In this document: in pieces, positions 35,837-44,458 of the stretch
Layout: every line of letters starts with the position of its first letter
How positions within the stretch are numbered: position 1 is the first letter of the stretch
NCBI GenBank assembly: GCA_028045305.1
Contig: JAOFTV010000013.1
Location: 1-59,204 of the forward strand
DNA: 59,204 nucleotides
Direction: 5' to 3'
From: Opitutales bacterium
GTDB taxonomy: Bacteria > Verrucomicrobiota > Verrucomicrobiia > Opitutales > Seribacteraceae
Program-made: the position numbers and the translations under genes
Notes under the pieces: model-generated
Database searches by the model: none
What the model saw: only the letters and a program-made list of their open reading frames with translations
Told to the model about the DNA's origin: nothing

Positions 35837-36382
35837 ATGAATATCGGGCAAGAAGAGACGAAGGACTGGGCAGTTGGATGGTACTGTTTGCGGGCAAAGC
35901 CAAGGCAAGAAATGGTGGCCTCTTCTACACTTTCGACCTTGAATAATGTCGAGGTCTTTCTACCGCGCACCCAACGAGCAAAGAAAGTTAAACCTCAACC
36001 CCTTAAACCTCTTTTTCCCGGATATTTCTTCGCCCGGTTCGACCCAATCGAGCATTTGCGTAATGTTCATTATGCTCGCGGAGTTGCTTACGTGGTACGG
36101 AGGAAGGGCATTCCTGTTCATGTATCTCCGCATGTCATGATCGAACTTCGCTTGATCTCCCCCGACGGAATTCTCCAAATCCCCGATGAACCCCACAAAG
36201 TAGGAGCCAAAATAAAAGTCATCTCTGGAATATTTAAAGGAGGTGAAGGATTGGTCACCAAACTTGTGCCCGCTCGCGAGCGTGTTCGTGTATTATTTGA
36301 AATTCTCGGCCGTCCCACTGAAGTGGAGATTGGCGAGCATGATGTAGACTTTCCCAGTGCCCATCCCATAGGGAACGGGTAA
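35837..36382 (+). CDS. RfaH/UpxY-like NusG paralogue, operon-specific antiterminator
   Basis: A 181-residue NusG-family elongation factor. The NGN domain covers about residues 12-105: WAVGWYCLRAKPRQEMVASS, the hydrophobic LKPLFPGYFFARFDP and HYARGVAYVVRRKGIPVHV, which line up with RfaH's PLFPNYLFVEFDP and ATRGVSHFVR. A KOW-type C-terminal domain follows (VGAKIKVISGIFKGGEGLV). Its size and divergence from housekeeping NusG, and its place at the head of a polysaccharide operon, point to a specialised factor that suppresses pausing and termination. A perfect ops-like site lies 63 bases past its stop. The ATG at 35837 is the start. Confidence 0.9.
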   Translation: MNIGQEETKDWAVGWYCLRAKPRQEMVASSTLSTLNNVEVFLPRTQRAKKVKPQPLKPLFPGYFFARFDPIEHLRNVHYARGVAYVVRRKGIPVHVSPHVMIELRLISPDGILQIPDEPHKVGAKIKVISGIFKGGEGLVTKLVPARERVRVLFEILGRPTEVEIGEHDVDFPSAHPIGNG

Positions 36383-36417
36383 TTTTTGCCAGATTCCATA
36401 ATAGTTTTCTCCTCAAA

Positions 36418-36444
36418 TTGGCTTTGCTTCAAGCAATCGGCCAA
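36418..36444 (+). promoter_or_regulatory. RNA hairpin immediately upstream of the ops-like site
   Basis: The RNA could fold as TTGGC-t-TTGC-TTCAA-GCAA-tcg-GCCAA, two stacked stems of five and four base pairs separated by a small asymmetric loop. It ends one base before the ops-like element. No U run follows, so it does not look like a terminator. Confidence 0.5.
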
Positions 36445-36445
36445 G

Positions 36446-36457
36446 GGCGGTAGCGTG
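36446..36457 (+). promoter_or_regulatory. ops-like element (RfaH recruitment site)
   Basis: GGCGGTAGCGTG matches all 12 bases of the enterobacterial ops element, where RNA polymerase pauses and RfaH binds the non-template strand. The upstream bases also resemble the JUMPstart sequence (GCCAAGGGCGGTAGCGTG here against GCCAGGGGCGGTAGCGTG as I recall it). The site lies in the untranslated leader, 63 bases after the RfaH-like gene and 140 before the first gene of the glycan operon. This is the position expected for operon polarity control. Confidence 0.8.
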
Positions 36458-36597
36458 GGTTTAACCATTTATCCTTATTTCTAAATTCCTTGAACAGCTT
36501 ATTGATGATAACGAAGGCATCCAATCTTCGGAAAGCTAAACTCCTCTACTTCAAATTCTACTCCTAATAAACCTTTACATCCACCGAACTTATTAGC

Positions 36598-38370
36598 GTG
36601 TTTGGGGTCCACCTAAGTTATATCGCAACCCTTTTTTGCCTCCTTATTTTCGGAGTGGCATTTTTTTCTGTTGATTTATATCTCCCGAAAATCCGAGTTT
36701 TGAAATCTGCAAAGTTGTTTCAACAATCCAAAATTTACCTAGATGAAACAATCGATAATGCTGGTGGCTTATTAGACGAGGGCGTAAGGCGTGCCCGAAT
36801 TGCCCATCTTCTCGATCGTGGTAATCAAGAAGTCCTCTTTCATTACATCAGGCTTCGGTTTCGAACCTCCCCCGCCCAAGCGCTTCTTCAATGGTCTGAT
36901 GCCTTGAAGGGTAGTCAAGATTTGGATAATCGAACCGAATTTTTTTCCAAATGCTTGAAAACCCTAAAAAACGACGAACTCAGATTAAGTGAACGTAAGT
37001 TGGCAGGAGAAGTAGCTTATCGAGAAGTTAACCTACTGATGCAATCTCCCTTATGGAAAAACGACCCTGATAATATTTTAGAATTTTGTGAACTCTTGGC
37101 TGAAACCGGTAAACCTCAACAAGCCCACGAAAGACTTTCTGAGTTATTGGATGAATACCCCTTATACCCAAGAGCCGTTTTTCTGCTAACTCGATTGACC
37201 GTTCACTTGAAAGATGACTCGAAACTTGTGGAGGTAGGGAAATCACTTGCATCCATAAGCTCACAAAGAAACAAAATAGGAGTAGAGGCCATTCGACACA
37301 TGACCTTACTTCATTTACTTAACCCGCTTTCAATCAATAGCTTAAATCGATGCTCTGAGCTACTTCAATCAAATCCAGAAAGCCAACCCATCGATTACAT
37401 GCGTATCCATGCCCTAAGATATGCAGTCTCAAGAGATGAGATGGAAAAGCAAAACATCGTCAAGGAATGTTCCAGACTATTTGATTTGGTGGACCCCAAA
37501 GAACTTTTTATTTTTTGCCGTTGGTTGGCTAAGTTATATGAGTTTTCTTCGATCTTGGAATTCCTACCACCATCCAAAGCGCGGATCGATGAAAATCTCT
37601 TTAAATTGCGCATGAATGCACTTGCCCAAGAAGGGGAATTGGCAAGTATTCACGCCGAAGTGGCAAATGCACCAATGATTCCTTCTCTTTGGAGAATGGT
37701 TGTTGAAGCAAGAGCATTCTCGATGCAAGGAAAGTATGAAGATTCCATTGGAGTACTAGACCGCCTTATTCCACTTCTGGGAGATGATCCTCGCGAAGTT
37801 CGGTCTGTTTGCCATTACCTAGAAGCATCACAGGACATAAGAGGTCTTACACATGTCTTGGAGAAACTGATCGATCAAACCATCCATGCACGGTTTGCTT
37901 TAAGCAAACTTCTTCAACATCGAGCAGGCTCCGCCTCACTTGCACAGTTGAGTCAATGGCTTGACCAAATGTCCAAAATAAACCCGGAAGACTCATCCCT
38001 TAGCATTTCCAATATCTATTTAAAACTGCTCAACCCCCAACTCCCCTCGCCTTCAAACGCCCTCAATGAATTAATAGATGAGGCCAAGTCCATGTCTGAA
38101 CGTACCAACCTTCCCCAGGCCCGTATTACTCTTGCCCTTGGACATTTACGTAATGATGCACCCGACAAATCCCTCGTTGCTCTAGGCAAACCAGAAGACT
38201 GGCGCCAATGGGCAAACTCCCGTGGTGCCTGGTCCTTTCTCGCCTCTCAAATTTATCGCTTAAATAAAGATTCCGAAAAATCCATGGTTTTGGGAAAAGG
38301 AGTAAACTTTGCCCAAATGGATCGGGCAGAAAAAGAAAGCCTTCAAGCCCTCTTCCCCGATCAATTCTAA
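36598..38370 (+). CDS. Membrane-anchored helical-repeat (TPR-like) protein
   Basis: No exact family recognised. The 590-residue product starts at GTG 36598 with one N-terminal membrane helix at about residues 7-27 (YIATLFCLLIFGVAFFSVDL). The rest is alpha-helical solenoid of the TPR/PEP-CTERM-TPR kind, with pairs such as ILEFCELLAETGKPQQAHER and LSELLDEYPLYPRAVFLLTR. As the first gene after the ops-like site, directly before the exosortase, it is probably a periplasm-facing scaffold of the polysaccharide or sorting machinery. The exosortase GTG lies 7 bases after its stop. Confidence 0.75.
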   Translation: MFGVHLSYIATLFCLLIFGVAFFSVDLYLPKIRVLKSAKLFQQSKIYLDETIDNAGGLLDEGVRRARIAHLLDRGNQEVLFHYIRLRFRTSPAQALLQWSDALKGSQDLDNRTEFFSKCLKTLKNDELRLSERKLAGEVAYREVNLLMQSPLWKNDPDNILEFCELLAETGKPQQAHERLSELLDEYPLYPRAVFLLTRLTVHLKDDSKLVEVGKSLASISSQRNKIGVEAIRHMTLLHLLNPLSINSLNRCSELLQSNPESQPIDYMRIHALRYAVSRDEMEKQNIVKECSRLFDLVDPKELFIFCRWLAKLYEFSSILEFLPPSKARIDENLFKLRMNALAQEGELASIHAEVANAPMIPSLWRMVVEARAFSMQGKYEDSIGVLDRLIPLLGDDPREVRSVCHYLEASQDIRGLTHVLEKLIDQTIHARFALSKLLQHRAGSASLAQLSQWLDQMSKINPEDSSLSISNIYLKLLNPQLPSPSNALNELIDEAKSMSERTNLPQARITLALGHLRNDAPDKSLVALGKPEDWRQWANSRGAWSFLASQIYRLNKDSEKSMVLGKGVNFAQMDRAEKESLQALFPDQF

Positions 38371-38377
38371 ACCCTTC

Positions 38378-40096
38378 GTGAGCACCGAACTTAACAGCCC
38401 AGCACCCCCCACAATTCCTACTGCTTCACAGGTCCCTCCTAAATGGAAAATCTGGCTCGGTGGCATCGCACTGCTTCTTCCCTGGTGCCTTCTGCTTTTC
38501 CAACTCTCTTTTACTTGGGAGACCAACGAGCAGTATGCCCATGGATATCTCGTACCCCTGCTCTGCCTTTTTCTATTACTCAAGATTTATCCGAAAGATG
38601 AAGAAGTTGAATCACCCCAACATCGCTCCGCACTACAAGGCAAACTCTGGTTAATTCTAGGTATTCCTATCCTGATCGCCTTTGTTCCCGTATGGCTAGT
38701 TCGCGGAGCCAATTCCGATTGGCGCCTGATCAACTTTGCCCTCTTTGGTTTTGTTTTTGTTCTCTCACTTGTACACTGGTACGATGATGGCGGCTGGCGA
38801 CGGATCAAACATTTACTCTTTCCACTACTCTTTTTTCTCGTCGCCATTCCTTGGCCCCTCAAGCGCGACCTCGAACTTACCCAATGGCTTCAGGAAAAAG
38901 TATCTTCCATCATTGTGGATATTTTACTCCTTATGGAACATGAGGCCCGTCTCGAAGGTACAGTGATTGATGTTGGCGTGTTTGGTAAAATTGGAGTCGA
39001 CCAGGCGTGCAGCGGGATTAACGGACTACAAGCCTCCCTTGTCGTCACCCTTTTCCTAGGTGCCTATTATGGATTCAGCTGGATTAATCGTATTGTTCTT
39101 GCCCTTGCCGGTACTTTGGTTGCCCTCGCTTTCAATCTCGGACGTGCCTTCTCGCTCTCCTTCCTAAAGGTAAAAGGAAAAGGGCACTACCTAGATGACC
39201 CCCTCTTTTCACTCGCTGGTTGGTCTGCCCCCTCCGTACACGACCTTGCCGGATGGATTGAAACCGGGCTCATCTTTATAGCTATACTTCTCCTTGCACG
39301 CATGGCCAAAGGTGGCCTTTTCTTAACCACCCTATCGAACGAACCCAACCGTTGGCTCAACCTGAGAAGTGCACCCAACCCCATCTTTAGCTTGCTGTCG
39401 ATCGCCCTGCTTGGAGGAGGTGCCTATTGGGCAGAATCTCATTACCAAGGAACCGAAAAAAACCTCGCCGATCTGCCCAGTTTAGAAATCAACCTACTTG
39501 ACCCCAATATCCTCAGCACTGAACAGGATATATCCCTTCAAGTCGCCGCCCAACTCCATTATGAAGAAGCCAGTTCCATCCAGTGGCAGGACCGATTTCG
39601 CAACGTAATTAATAACTACGGGCAAATGGTGATCAATCCCAATGCCGAATACTGGCAAGCCTTTCAAGCTCGCTGGGATTCTGGAGGTGCCTGCACTGCT
39701 GTTTTGTCCACCCACTCTCCCGAATCCTGCCTCCCCTTAACCGGACTCACCCAAATCTCACCATCTCCTGGGCAAGACCCCGTACTGATTCCAGTTCAAG
39801 TGGATGACCGGGAAATTCTTTTTGAAGCCTATGAATTTACCAGAGATTATCGTAAACTCTATGTCTTTCGCTGCTTTTGGCCCAAAAAACTTACTCCTGA
39901 CCAGCCTAATGTCTTCCCTCGTGGGGGCTACAGCTTTGATGGTCGCATCAAATCAGCCCTCAAGGGATCCCGTAATGTGGGGGGCACCATGCTTGCCCTC
40001 GCCCTTGCCAATGTCGATTCACCGCAGACTGCGATCAACAAACTTCAGGCACTGGCCAACCAACGGCTAAGCTTCGGGGATAAGGAAGCAGAATGA
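38378..40096 (+). CDS. Exosortase fused to an EpsI-like domain
   Basis: Numbered from GTG 38378, the 572-residue protein has about eight membrane helices in residues 25-320. Exosortase catalytic residues are in place: Cys211 in DQACSGINGLQAS, Arg256 in FNLGRAFSLSF and His288 in VHDLAGWIETG. Exosortases are transpeptidase-like enzymes that process PEP-CTERM proteins and are linked to extracellular polysaccharide. The C-terminal 220 residues resemble EpsI/DUF3485, with STHSPESCLPLTGL and FEAYEFTRDYRKLYVFRCF. A TTG start 23 codons upstream would overlap the preceding gene and is less likely. No PEP-CTERM target is seen nearby. Confidence 0.92.
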   Translation: MSTELNSPAPPTIPTASQVPPKWKIWLGGIALLLPWCLLLFQLSFTWETNEQYAHGYLVPLLCLFLLLKIYPKDEEVESPQHRSALQGKLWLILGIPILIAFVPVWLVRGANSDWRLINFALFGFVFVLSLVHWYDDGGWRRIKHLLFPLLFFLVAIPWPLKRDLELTQWLQEKVSSIIVDILLLMEHEARLEGTVIDVGVFGKIGVDQACSGINGLQASLVVTLFLGAYYGFSWINRIVLALAGTLVALAFNLGRAFSLSFLKVKGKGHYLDDPLFSLAGWSAPSVHDLAGWIETGLIFIAILLLARMAKGGLFLTTLSNEPNRWLNLRSAPNPIFSLLSIALLGGGAYWAESHYQGTEKNLADLPSLEINLLDPNILSTEQDISLQVAAQLHYEEASSIQWQDRFRNVINNYGQMVINPNAEYWQAFQARWDSGGACTAVLSTHSPESCLPLTGLTQISPSPGQDPVLIPVQVDDREILFEAYEFTRDYRKLYVFRCFWPKKLTPDQPNVFPRGGYSFDGRIKSALKGSRNVGGTMLALALANVDSPQTAINKLQALANQRLSFGDKEAE

Positions 40097-40184
40097 ATCA
40101 TTGGCTTTAGCCACTGCCATTCAAAGACCAAATCTTTCTGATCAATGACCACCCTTTAATAAAAACTAACTCGCCTCTCTAAAT

Positions 40185-40760
40185 GTGGAACTAGCAAAAG
40201 AAAAACAATTTTACTTATCTTGGAAGCAATCTGCTTTGCCCGTTTTTCAAAACCATCGATTTTCTTTATTGGAAAAGGATGATTTTCATGTGGTCGAATA
40301 CCAATCCCCTCAAGTTATTGTTCTGCCAGTCATCGAGCAAGAATATGTCGTTTTACCCAAAGTTCGTCGCCAAATCTTGGGTGGTGCGGTTTGGGAACTT
40401 CCTGCCGGTGGTGTTCAGGAAAATGAGGGCCCCGAAGATGCCGCCCTGCGTGAACTTGAAGAGGAGACCGGCATCTCCATCTCTGATTCCTCCCGCTTGC
40501 TTCCGATGGATACGCTCGTGGTCTCCCCTAACCGCTTGCCTATGTTTCCCTTGATTTACCACGTCGACCTCAGCCATCAGGAGTTTGAAACAAGGTCCGC
40601 CCATGATGATGAAGTCGAAAGCGTGGGTTGCTTCTCATTGGATAAGGTCCAGGAGATGATTCTCTCGGGAGAGATCATTACCTCCATCACCCTTGCAATT
40701 TTGGGTCGTTTTCTTATCAGACAGCAAGTTACAGATAGTTCGTCCAGCCCAACACCCTAA
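40185..40760 (+). CDS. Nudix hydrolase, ADP-ribose pyrophosphatase-like
   Basis: A 191-residue cytoplasmic hydrolase with a full Nudix box, GGVQENEGPEDAALRELEEE followed by TGI (G-x5-E-x7-R-E-x2-E-E-x-G). The strand before it, VLPKVRRQILGGAVWELPAG, and the NRLPMFPLIYHV region resemble ADP-sugar pyrophosphatases of the NudF sort. In this setting it may balance nucleotide-sugar pools, but that is inference. The start is GTG 40185; the overlapping ATG is out of frame. It follows the exosortase by 88 bases, and the acyltransferase TTG lies 3 bases after its stop. Confidence 0.88.
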   Translation: MELAKEKQFYLSWKQSALPVFQNHRFSLLEKDDFHVVEYQSPQVIVLPVIEQEYVVLPKVRRQILGGAVWELPAGGVQENEGPEDAALRELEEETGISISDSSRLLPMDTLVVSPNRLPMFPLIYHVDLSHQEFETRSAHDDEVESVGCFSLDKVQEMILSGEIITSITLAILGRFLIRQQVTDSSSSPTP

Positions 40761-40763
40761 TTT

Positions 40764-41849
40764 TTGAGTTCCCTGTTAGATTTTCTAAGGTTTTCCGCAG
40801 CCATCGCGGTCTTCCTCGGCCATACCAATTTTTATTGGTTCTTTTGCGGGCATGTCAGTGGACTGGGTCCGCAAAACGGGCAGGATTATGTTATCATTTT
40901 TTTCGTCCTTTCCGGTTTCGTCATTTCTTGGTCTATCGATAGGAAAAAAGATTATCACTTTAAGCAATACCTTTTCGACCGTATGGTCAGGCTCTGGAGT
41001 GTTGCCCTGCCCGCCCTTTGTCTCGGTGCAGTCCTCGATCATTTGGGCAGATCGATCCACCCGCAAACCTACGGGAGCATTTTTTCTGCAGATCACCTTG
41101 GTCTGAAATACCTAATCTCCGGTCTTTTCTTGCATGAAAGTTGGTTTGTCAGCATCCGCCCTGGTACAAACGGGCCCTTTTGGTCTCTTTCCTACGAGTT
41201 CTTTTACTACCTGATTTTCGGAGCCATCGCCCTCCTTCCATCTTTAAAAAGTAAGCTTTTAGTAGGATTAACATTCTGCCTCGTGGCCGGGCCCAAAATT
41301 CTCATTCTCTTTCCCTGTTGGTTGGTCGGTTGCGTTTCTTATTGGGGATGCAAAAAGCTCAAACCTAATGCTTTGGTTTCCTGGGTGCTTCTAGTTTTCA
41401 GCCTTTATTTTCTAATCTCTACTTTAGCTCCGAGATGGGTGTCATGGACCCCTACTAATTTCCCGGGACTGGGTGTTTCTCCTCTCTTTTACTCCGCCAA
41501 GTACCTCGATGACTTCGCCATTGCCTTGGCCTTAGGTCTCCTTTTGCTTTCCCTATCCCGCTGGTTCACCCTCGAGATGAAACCAATCAGTTGGCTAGCG
41601 ACCCTGGTTCGTACCTGCTCAAAATGCTCCTTTTCTCTCTATGCGATTCATTTCCCCCTGATGGCATTTCTCAGTGCACTTTGGGCCGGCGGGTTGCTCA
41701 AGAATATCAGTCACCTAAATGCCACGCTTCTAGTATTTCTCTGCTGTAGTGTCTTCGCTCTCCTCTTTGAGGCACCCCTAAAATGGTACCGCTCCCTCAT
41801 TATTCGTACCCTTCCCTTTCTTGCGCAAAAATGTGGGATTCGTTCTTAG
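40764..41849 (+). CDS. Acyltransferase 3 family membrane protein
   Basis: A 361-residue integral membrane O-acyltransferase of the OafA/YrhL kind, with about ten helices. Visible marks are the first-helix histidine in FSAAIAVFLGHTNFYWF, the VIIFFVLSGFVISWSIDRK segment and the cytoplasmic arginine pair near FDRMVRLWSVALP. NGPFWSLSYEFFYYLIFGAI is also typical. It would add acetyl or another acyl group to sugars of the exported glycan. The start is TTG 40764. Its end overlaps the SGNH hydrolase start by 19 bases, suggesting coupled synthesis; AT3-SGNH pairs and fusions are common. Confidence 0.9.
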   Translation: MSSLLDFLRFSAAIAVFLGHTNFYWFFCGHVSGLGPQNGQDYVIIFFVLSGFVISWSIDRKKDYHFKQYLFDRMVRLWSVALPALCLGAVLDHLGRSIHPQTYGSIFSADHLGLKYLISGLFLHESWFVSIRPGTNGPFWSLSYEFFYYLIFGAIALLPSLKSKLLVGLTFCLVAGPKILILFPCWLVGCVSYWGCKKLKPNALVSWVLLVFSLYFLISTLAPRWVSWTPTNFPGLGVSPLFYSAKYLDDFAIALALGLLLLSLSRWFTLEMKPISWLATLVRTCSKCSFSLYAIHFPLMAFLSALWAGGLLKNISHLNATLLVFLCCSVFALLFEAPLKWYRSLIIRTLPFLAQKCGIRS

Positions 41850-42565
41850 TCTTTCTCGGCCTCCACCCTATCCTTGCCACTCTCTTGCTTATATTCTTGG
41901 GTTTCTTTTTGTTATTGCTTAAAAAGAGACTCGTTCTTCGGGTGCTTGGATGCGTATCCCTTTGCTTAGGCATAATACTTGGAACTACGCTTCATTTTCG
42001 TTGGGACTCCTTCTCTATCCACTTTTTCAAACTTCCCAATCATTCATTCCCGGAAAAACTCAATGTTCTCTTTGTGGGAGACTCCATCACCTGCGAAGGT
42101 TCCCGGCCCCGAGGTTTCATTACCAAAATTAGGTCCGTTCTTCCAATTGAGCACCAAGTTGTTTGCCAGAAAGGAGCGACAAGTATCGAAATCCTTGGCT
42201 TGCTTGAAAATGCTTCTCTCTCGCTTGATCCAGCTTTCATCATTGCCCAGTCCGGCATAAACGATTTCTTGACTGGCGGTTCTAAGGATCAGGTCTTCCG
42301 TTCCCAAGAATTGCTTTTTGAAAAGCTTTCAACCAAGTTCCCTCGGTCAAAAGTACTTTTTTTACCGATCCACCCCTTGAAATTGGCAAATGGGACCATT
42401 TCGGAATTCTCTTCCCTCGCACCTGTCAATTTCCCCGTTTGGTGGCAAGACCCTCCGACTTTTGAACAAGACTCCCTGCTGGCTGACGGCGTTCATTTAA
42501 GTGCCCATGGGCATTCCCATTTAGCCAAAGCCATCGTCAATAAAATCTTTTCCGAAAACTCCTGA
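41831..42565 (+). CDS. Membrane-anchored SGNH/GDSL hydrolase-like protein
   Basis: From ATG 41831, 244 residues. Two N-terminal membrane helices (about 3-27 and 32-52) are followed by an SGNH domain facing the periplasm. Catalytic blocks are FVGDSITCEG (Ser), AQSGINDFLTGG (Asn of block III) and LLADGVHLSAHGHSHLAKA (Asp and His). Such enzymes remove or transfer acyl groups on carbohydrates, and the neighbouring AT3 gene, overlapping by 19 bases, supports a partner role in glycan O-acylation. The family's real substrate is not readable from sequence. Confidence 0.85.
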   Translation: MWDSFLVFLGLHPILATLLLIFLGFFLLLLKKRLVLRVLGCVSLCLGIILGTTLHFRWDSFSIHFFKLPNHSFPEKLNVLFVGDSITCEGSRPRGFITKIRSVLPIEHQVVCQKGATSIEILGLLENASLSLDPAFIIAQSGINDFLTGGSKDQVFRSQELLFEKLSTKFPRSKVLFLPIHPLKLANGTISEFSSLAPVNFPVWWQDPPTFEQDSLLADGVHLSAHGHSHLAKAIVNKIFSENS

Positions 42566-42573
42566 CAGATTCA

Positions 42574-43425
42574 TTGAAATCAGTTTGCATAAACCTCGGT
42601 TGCGGATCTCGCATACATCCAGGCTGGAGAAACCTCGATGTCAATCCCTATGTAGGGGGAGTGGAGTCATGGAAGGCATCCGAAGGCATCCCCGCTCCCT
42701 CCCAAAGCGTAGATGTCGTTTACCATTCACACTTACTTGAACACTTGCAGCAAGAAGAGGGAGAAGACCTAATCCAAGAGTGCTTCCGCGTTTTAAAGCC
42801 AGGAGGAATCCTGCGAATTGTGGTACCGGACTTGGAAAGAATTTGCAGAGATTACCTATCCACCCTCAAGGAAGTGGAGCAAGGAACCGAACATGCCCAC
42901 TTAAATGCTCACTGGATGAGATTGGAATTATTTGACCAAATGACCAGAAATGTTTCCGGAGGTAAGATGCTTCAATTTCTTAAGTCCAATCCAGATAATA
43001 GGGAGTTTTTAATTAAAAGATGTGGCAAAGAAATCATTCCATCCCTAACCCCTAATTCAACCAAGCCTCATTCTGCCTATTTACTACAAACCATCCCCTT
43101 GCACCTGAAGTTCAAACAATTGTTAAAGAATTTTCTTAATCTTAGCTGGCACAAGGAAAAATTGCTCAAGGCCTTGCTGAGTGATTCAGATTACGAAGCC
43201 CTAAAGTACGGACGGTTTACCCAAAGCGGTGAATTACATAAACATATGTACGACCGCGTTTCATTGGTTGAGCTACTTAAAAAAGTTGGTTTTATCAAGT
43301 GCAGCACCCAGTCGCACCTATCCAGTTTTATAACCGATTGGAAAGAATTTCACTTAGACAATACTGAGTCTGGAGAGCCCAGGAAACCCGACTCCCTTTA
43401 CCTGGAAGCAGTTAAACCCAAATAA
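42574..43425 (+). CDS. SAM-dependent methyltransferase-like protein
   Basis: A class I Rossmann-fold protein of 283 residues. CINLGCGSRIHPGWRNLDV is the SAM-binding loop, DVVYHSHLLEHL the motif around strand 4, and CFRVLKPGGILRIVVPDLE motif III, as in many methyltransferases of polysaccharide loci. The middle and C-terminal parts are variable. The start is TTG 42574, eight bases after the SGNH gene. The acceptor is probably a sugar or lipid-linked glycan but cannot be specified. The epimerase gene begins 13 bases after its stop. Confidence 0.88.
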   Translation: MKSVCINLGCGSRIHPGWRNLDVNPYVGGVESWKASEGIPAPSQSVDVVYHSHLLEHLQQEEGEDLIQECFRVLKPGGILRIVVPDLERICRDYLSTLKEVEQGTEHAHLNAHWMRLELFDQMTRNVSGGKMLQFLKSNPDNREFLIKRCGKEIIPSLTPNSTKPHSAYLLQTIPLHLKFKQLLKNFLNLSWHKEKLLKALLSDSDYEALKYGRFTQSGELHKHMYDRVSLVELLKKVGFIKCSTQSHLSSFITDWKEFHLDNTESGEPRKPDSLYLEAVKPK

Positions 43426-43438
43426 TCCTTTTAAAATT

Positions 43439-44443
43439 ATGAATTGGAATAACAAAAAAGTACTCGTTACCGGTGGAGCATCCTTCATCGGCTCCCACCT
43501 TTGCGAACAACTCGTGCAGAGGGGAGCCAAGGTGCGGGTGGCCGAAAACTTTTCCAGCGGAGAAAGAGGCCACCTTGCACACATCGAATGCGAAACCCTC
43601 GAAGGTGACCTGCTCGATTCTGAATTTTGCGATCAGGCAACTAAAGGCATGGAAGTTGTCTTTCATTTGGCGGCCGACCACGGCGGGCGTGGATACATCG
43701 ACTCTCACCCTGTGGAATGCTCCACAAACATGATTTTGGATGGTCAGGTTTTTCGCCACGCCCATCGAAATAGGGCTGAAAAGATTATTTTTGCATCCTC
43801 CGGGTGCGTCTACCCGACATCCGCCCAAATGGATGTCACCAAGGAGGTTTTTCTTTACGAAGACATGGTTACCCCTCCCTACGAGGCAGATGATCTTTAT
43901 GGCTGGGCCAAGCTTATGGCCGAGCTTACCCTCAAGGCCTACCACCAGCAACATGGTATTGGCACCGCCTCCTGCCGATACTTCACCGTCTATGGTCCCC
44001 GTTGTACTGAGAACCATGCCGTTATGGCAATGATCGCCCGTGGCTATCTCAAGCTCGATCCATTTGAAGTATGGGGCAACGGCGAGCAGATTAGGAATTG
44101 GACCTATGTGGACGACATCGTGTCCGGCACCATTGCGGCCGCGGAACACATAACCGACGGTACATCCATTAATTTGGGCACCATGGAAAGAATCAAGGTA
44201 AAGGACTGTGCTCACCAGGTAATCGATACACTGAACCCGGGAGCATCCATCAAACTCCTAACCGACAAACCAACTGGTCCTCTCAATCGGGTGGCGAGCA
44301 ACGCCCTCGCCAAGCAACTCCTCGGATGGTCTCCACAAACTAAGTTTACCGATGGCCTGCAAAAGACAATCGATTGGTATGTTAACTCAAAAACCACCGA
44401 CCAGGCATCCGCCGACCTTACCCGCAAGTTGGTCGGACGTTAA
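43439..44443 (+). CDS. NAD-dependent nucleotide-sugar epimerase/dehydratase
   Basis: An extended short-chain dehydrogenase of 334 residues. VLVTGGASFIGSHLCEQL (about 8-25) is the NAD-binding glycine motif. FASSGCVYPTSAQ is the catalytic Ser/Thr strand, and YGWAKLMAELTLKAY holds the YxxxK pair. CRYFTVYGPRCTENHA and the FEVWGNGEQIRNWTYVDDIV segment match sugar-nucleotide epimerases. It should act on a GDP- or UDP-sugar, but the exact substrate is open. The gene is G+C-rich compared with those after 46.6 kb (36 of 60 bases at 43501-43560). The next gene begins in the same frame just past its TAA. Confidence 0.9.
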   Translation: MNWNNKKVLVTGGASFIGSHLCEQLVQRGAKVRVAENFSSGERGHLAHIECETLEGDLLDSEFCDQATKGMEVVFHLAADHGGRGYIDSHPVECSTNMILDGQVFRHAHRNRAEKIIFASSGCVYPTSAQMDVTKEVFLYEDMVTPPYEADDLYGWAKLMAELTLKAYHQQHGIGTASCRYFTVYGPRCTENHAVMAMIARGYLKLDPFEVWGNGEQIRNWTYVDDIVSGTIAAAEHITDGTSINLGTMERIKVKDCAHQVIDTLNPGASIKLLTDKPTGPLNRVASNALAKQLLGWSPQTKFTDGLQKTIDWYVNSKTTDQASADLTRKLVGR

Positions 44444-44458
44444 CGCTATTTAAGCCTC

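Noticed and set aside
36386-36402. TTGCCA and CATAAT after the RfaH-like gene as a promoter
   Set aside because: The two boxes are only five bases apart, far from the usual spacing of about 17.
36505-36567. A 20-codon frame (MITKASNLRKAKLLYFKFYS) in the leader after the ops-like site, possibly a leader peptide
   Set aside because: No ribosome-binding site, no codon pattern suggesting attenuation, and a frame this short is expected by chance.
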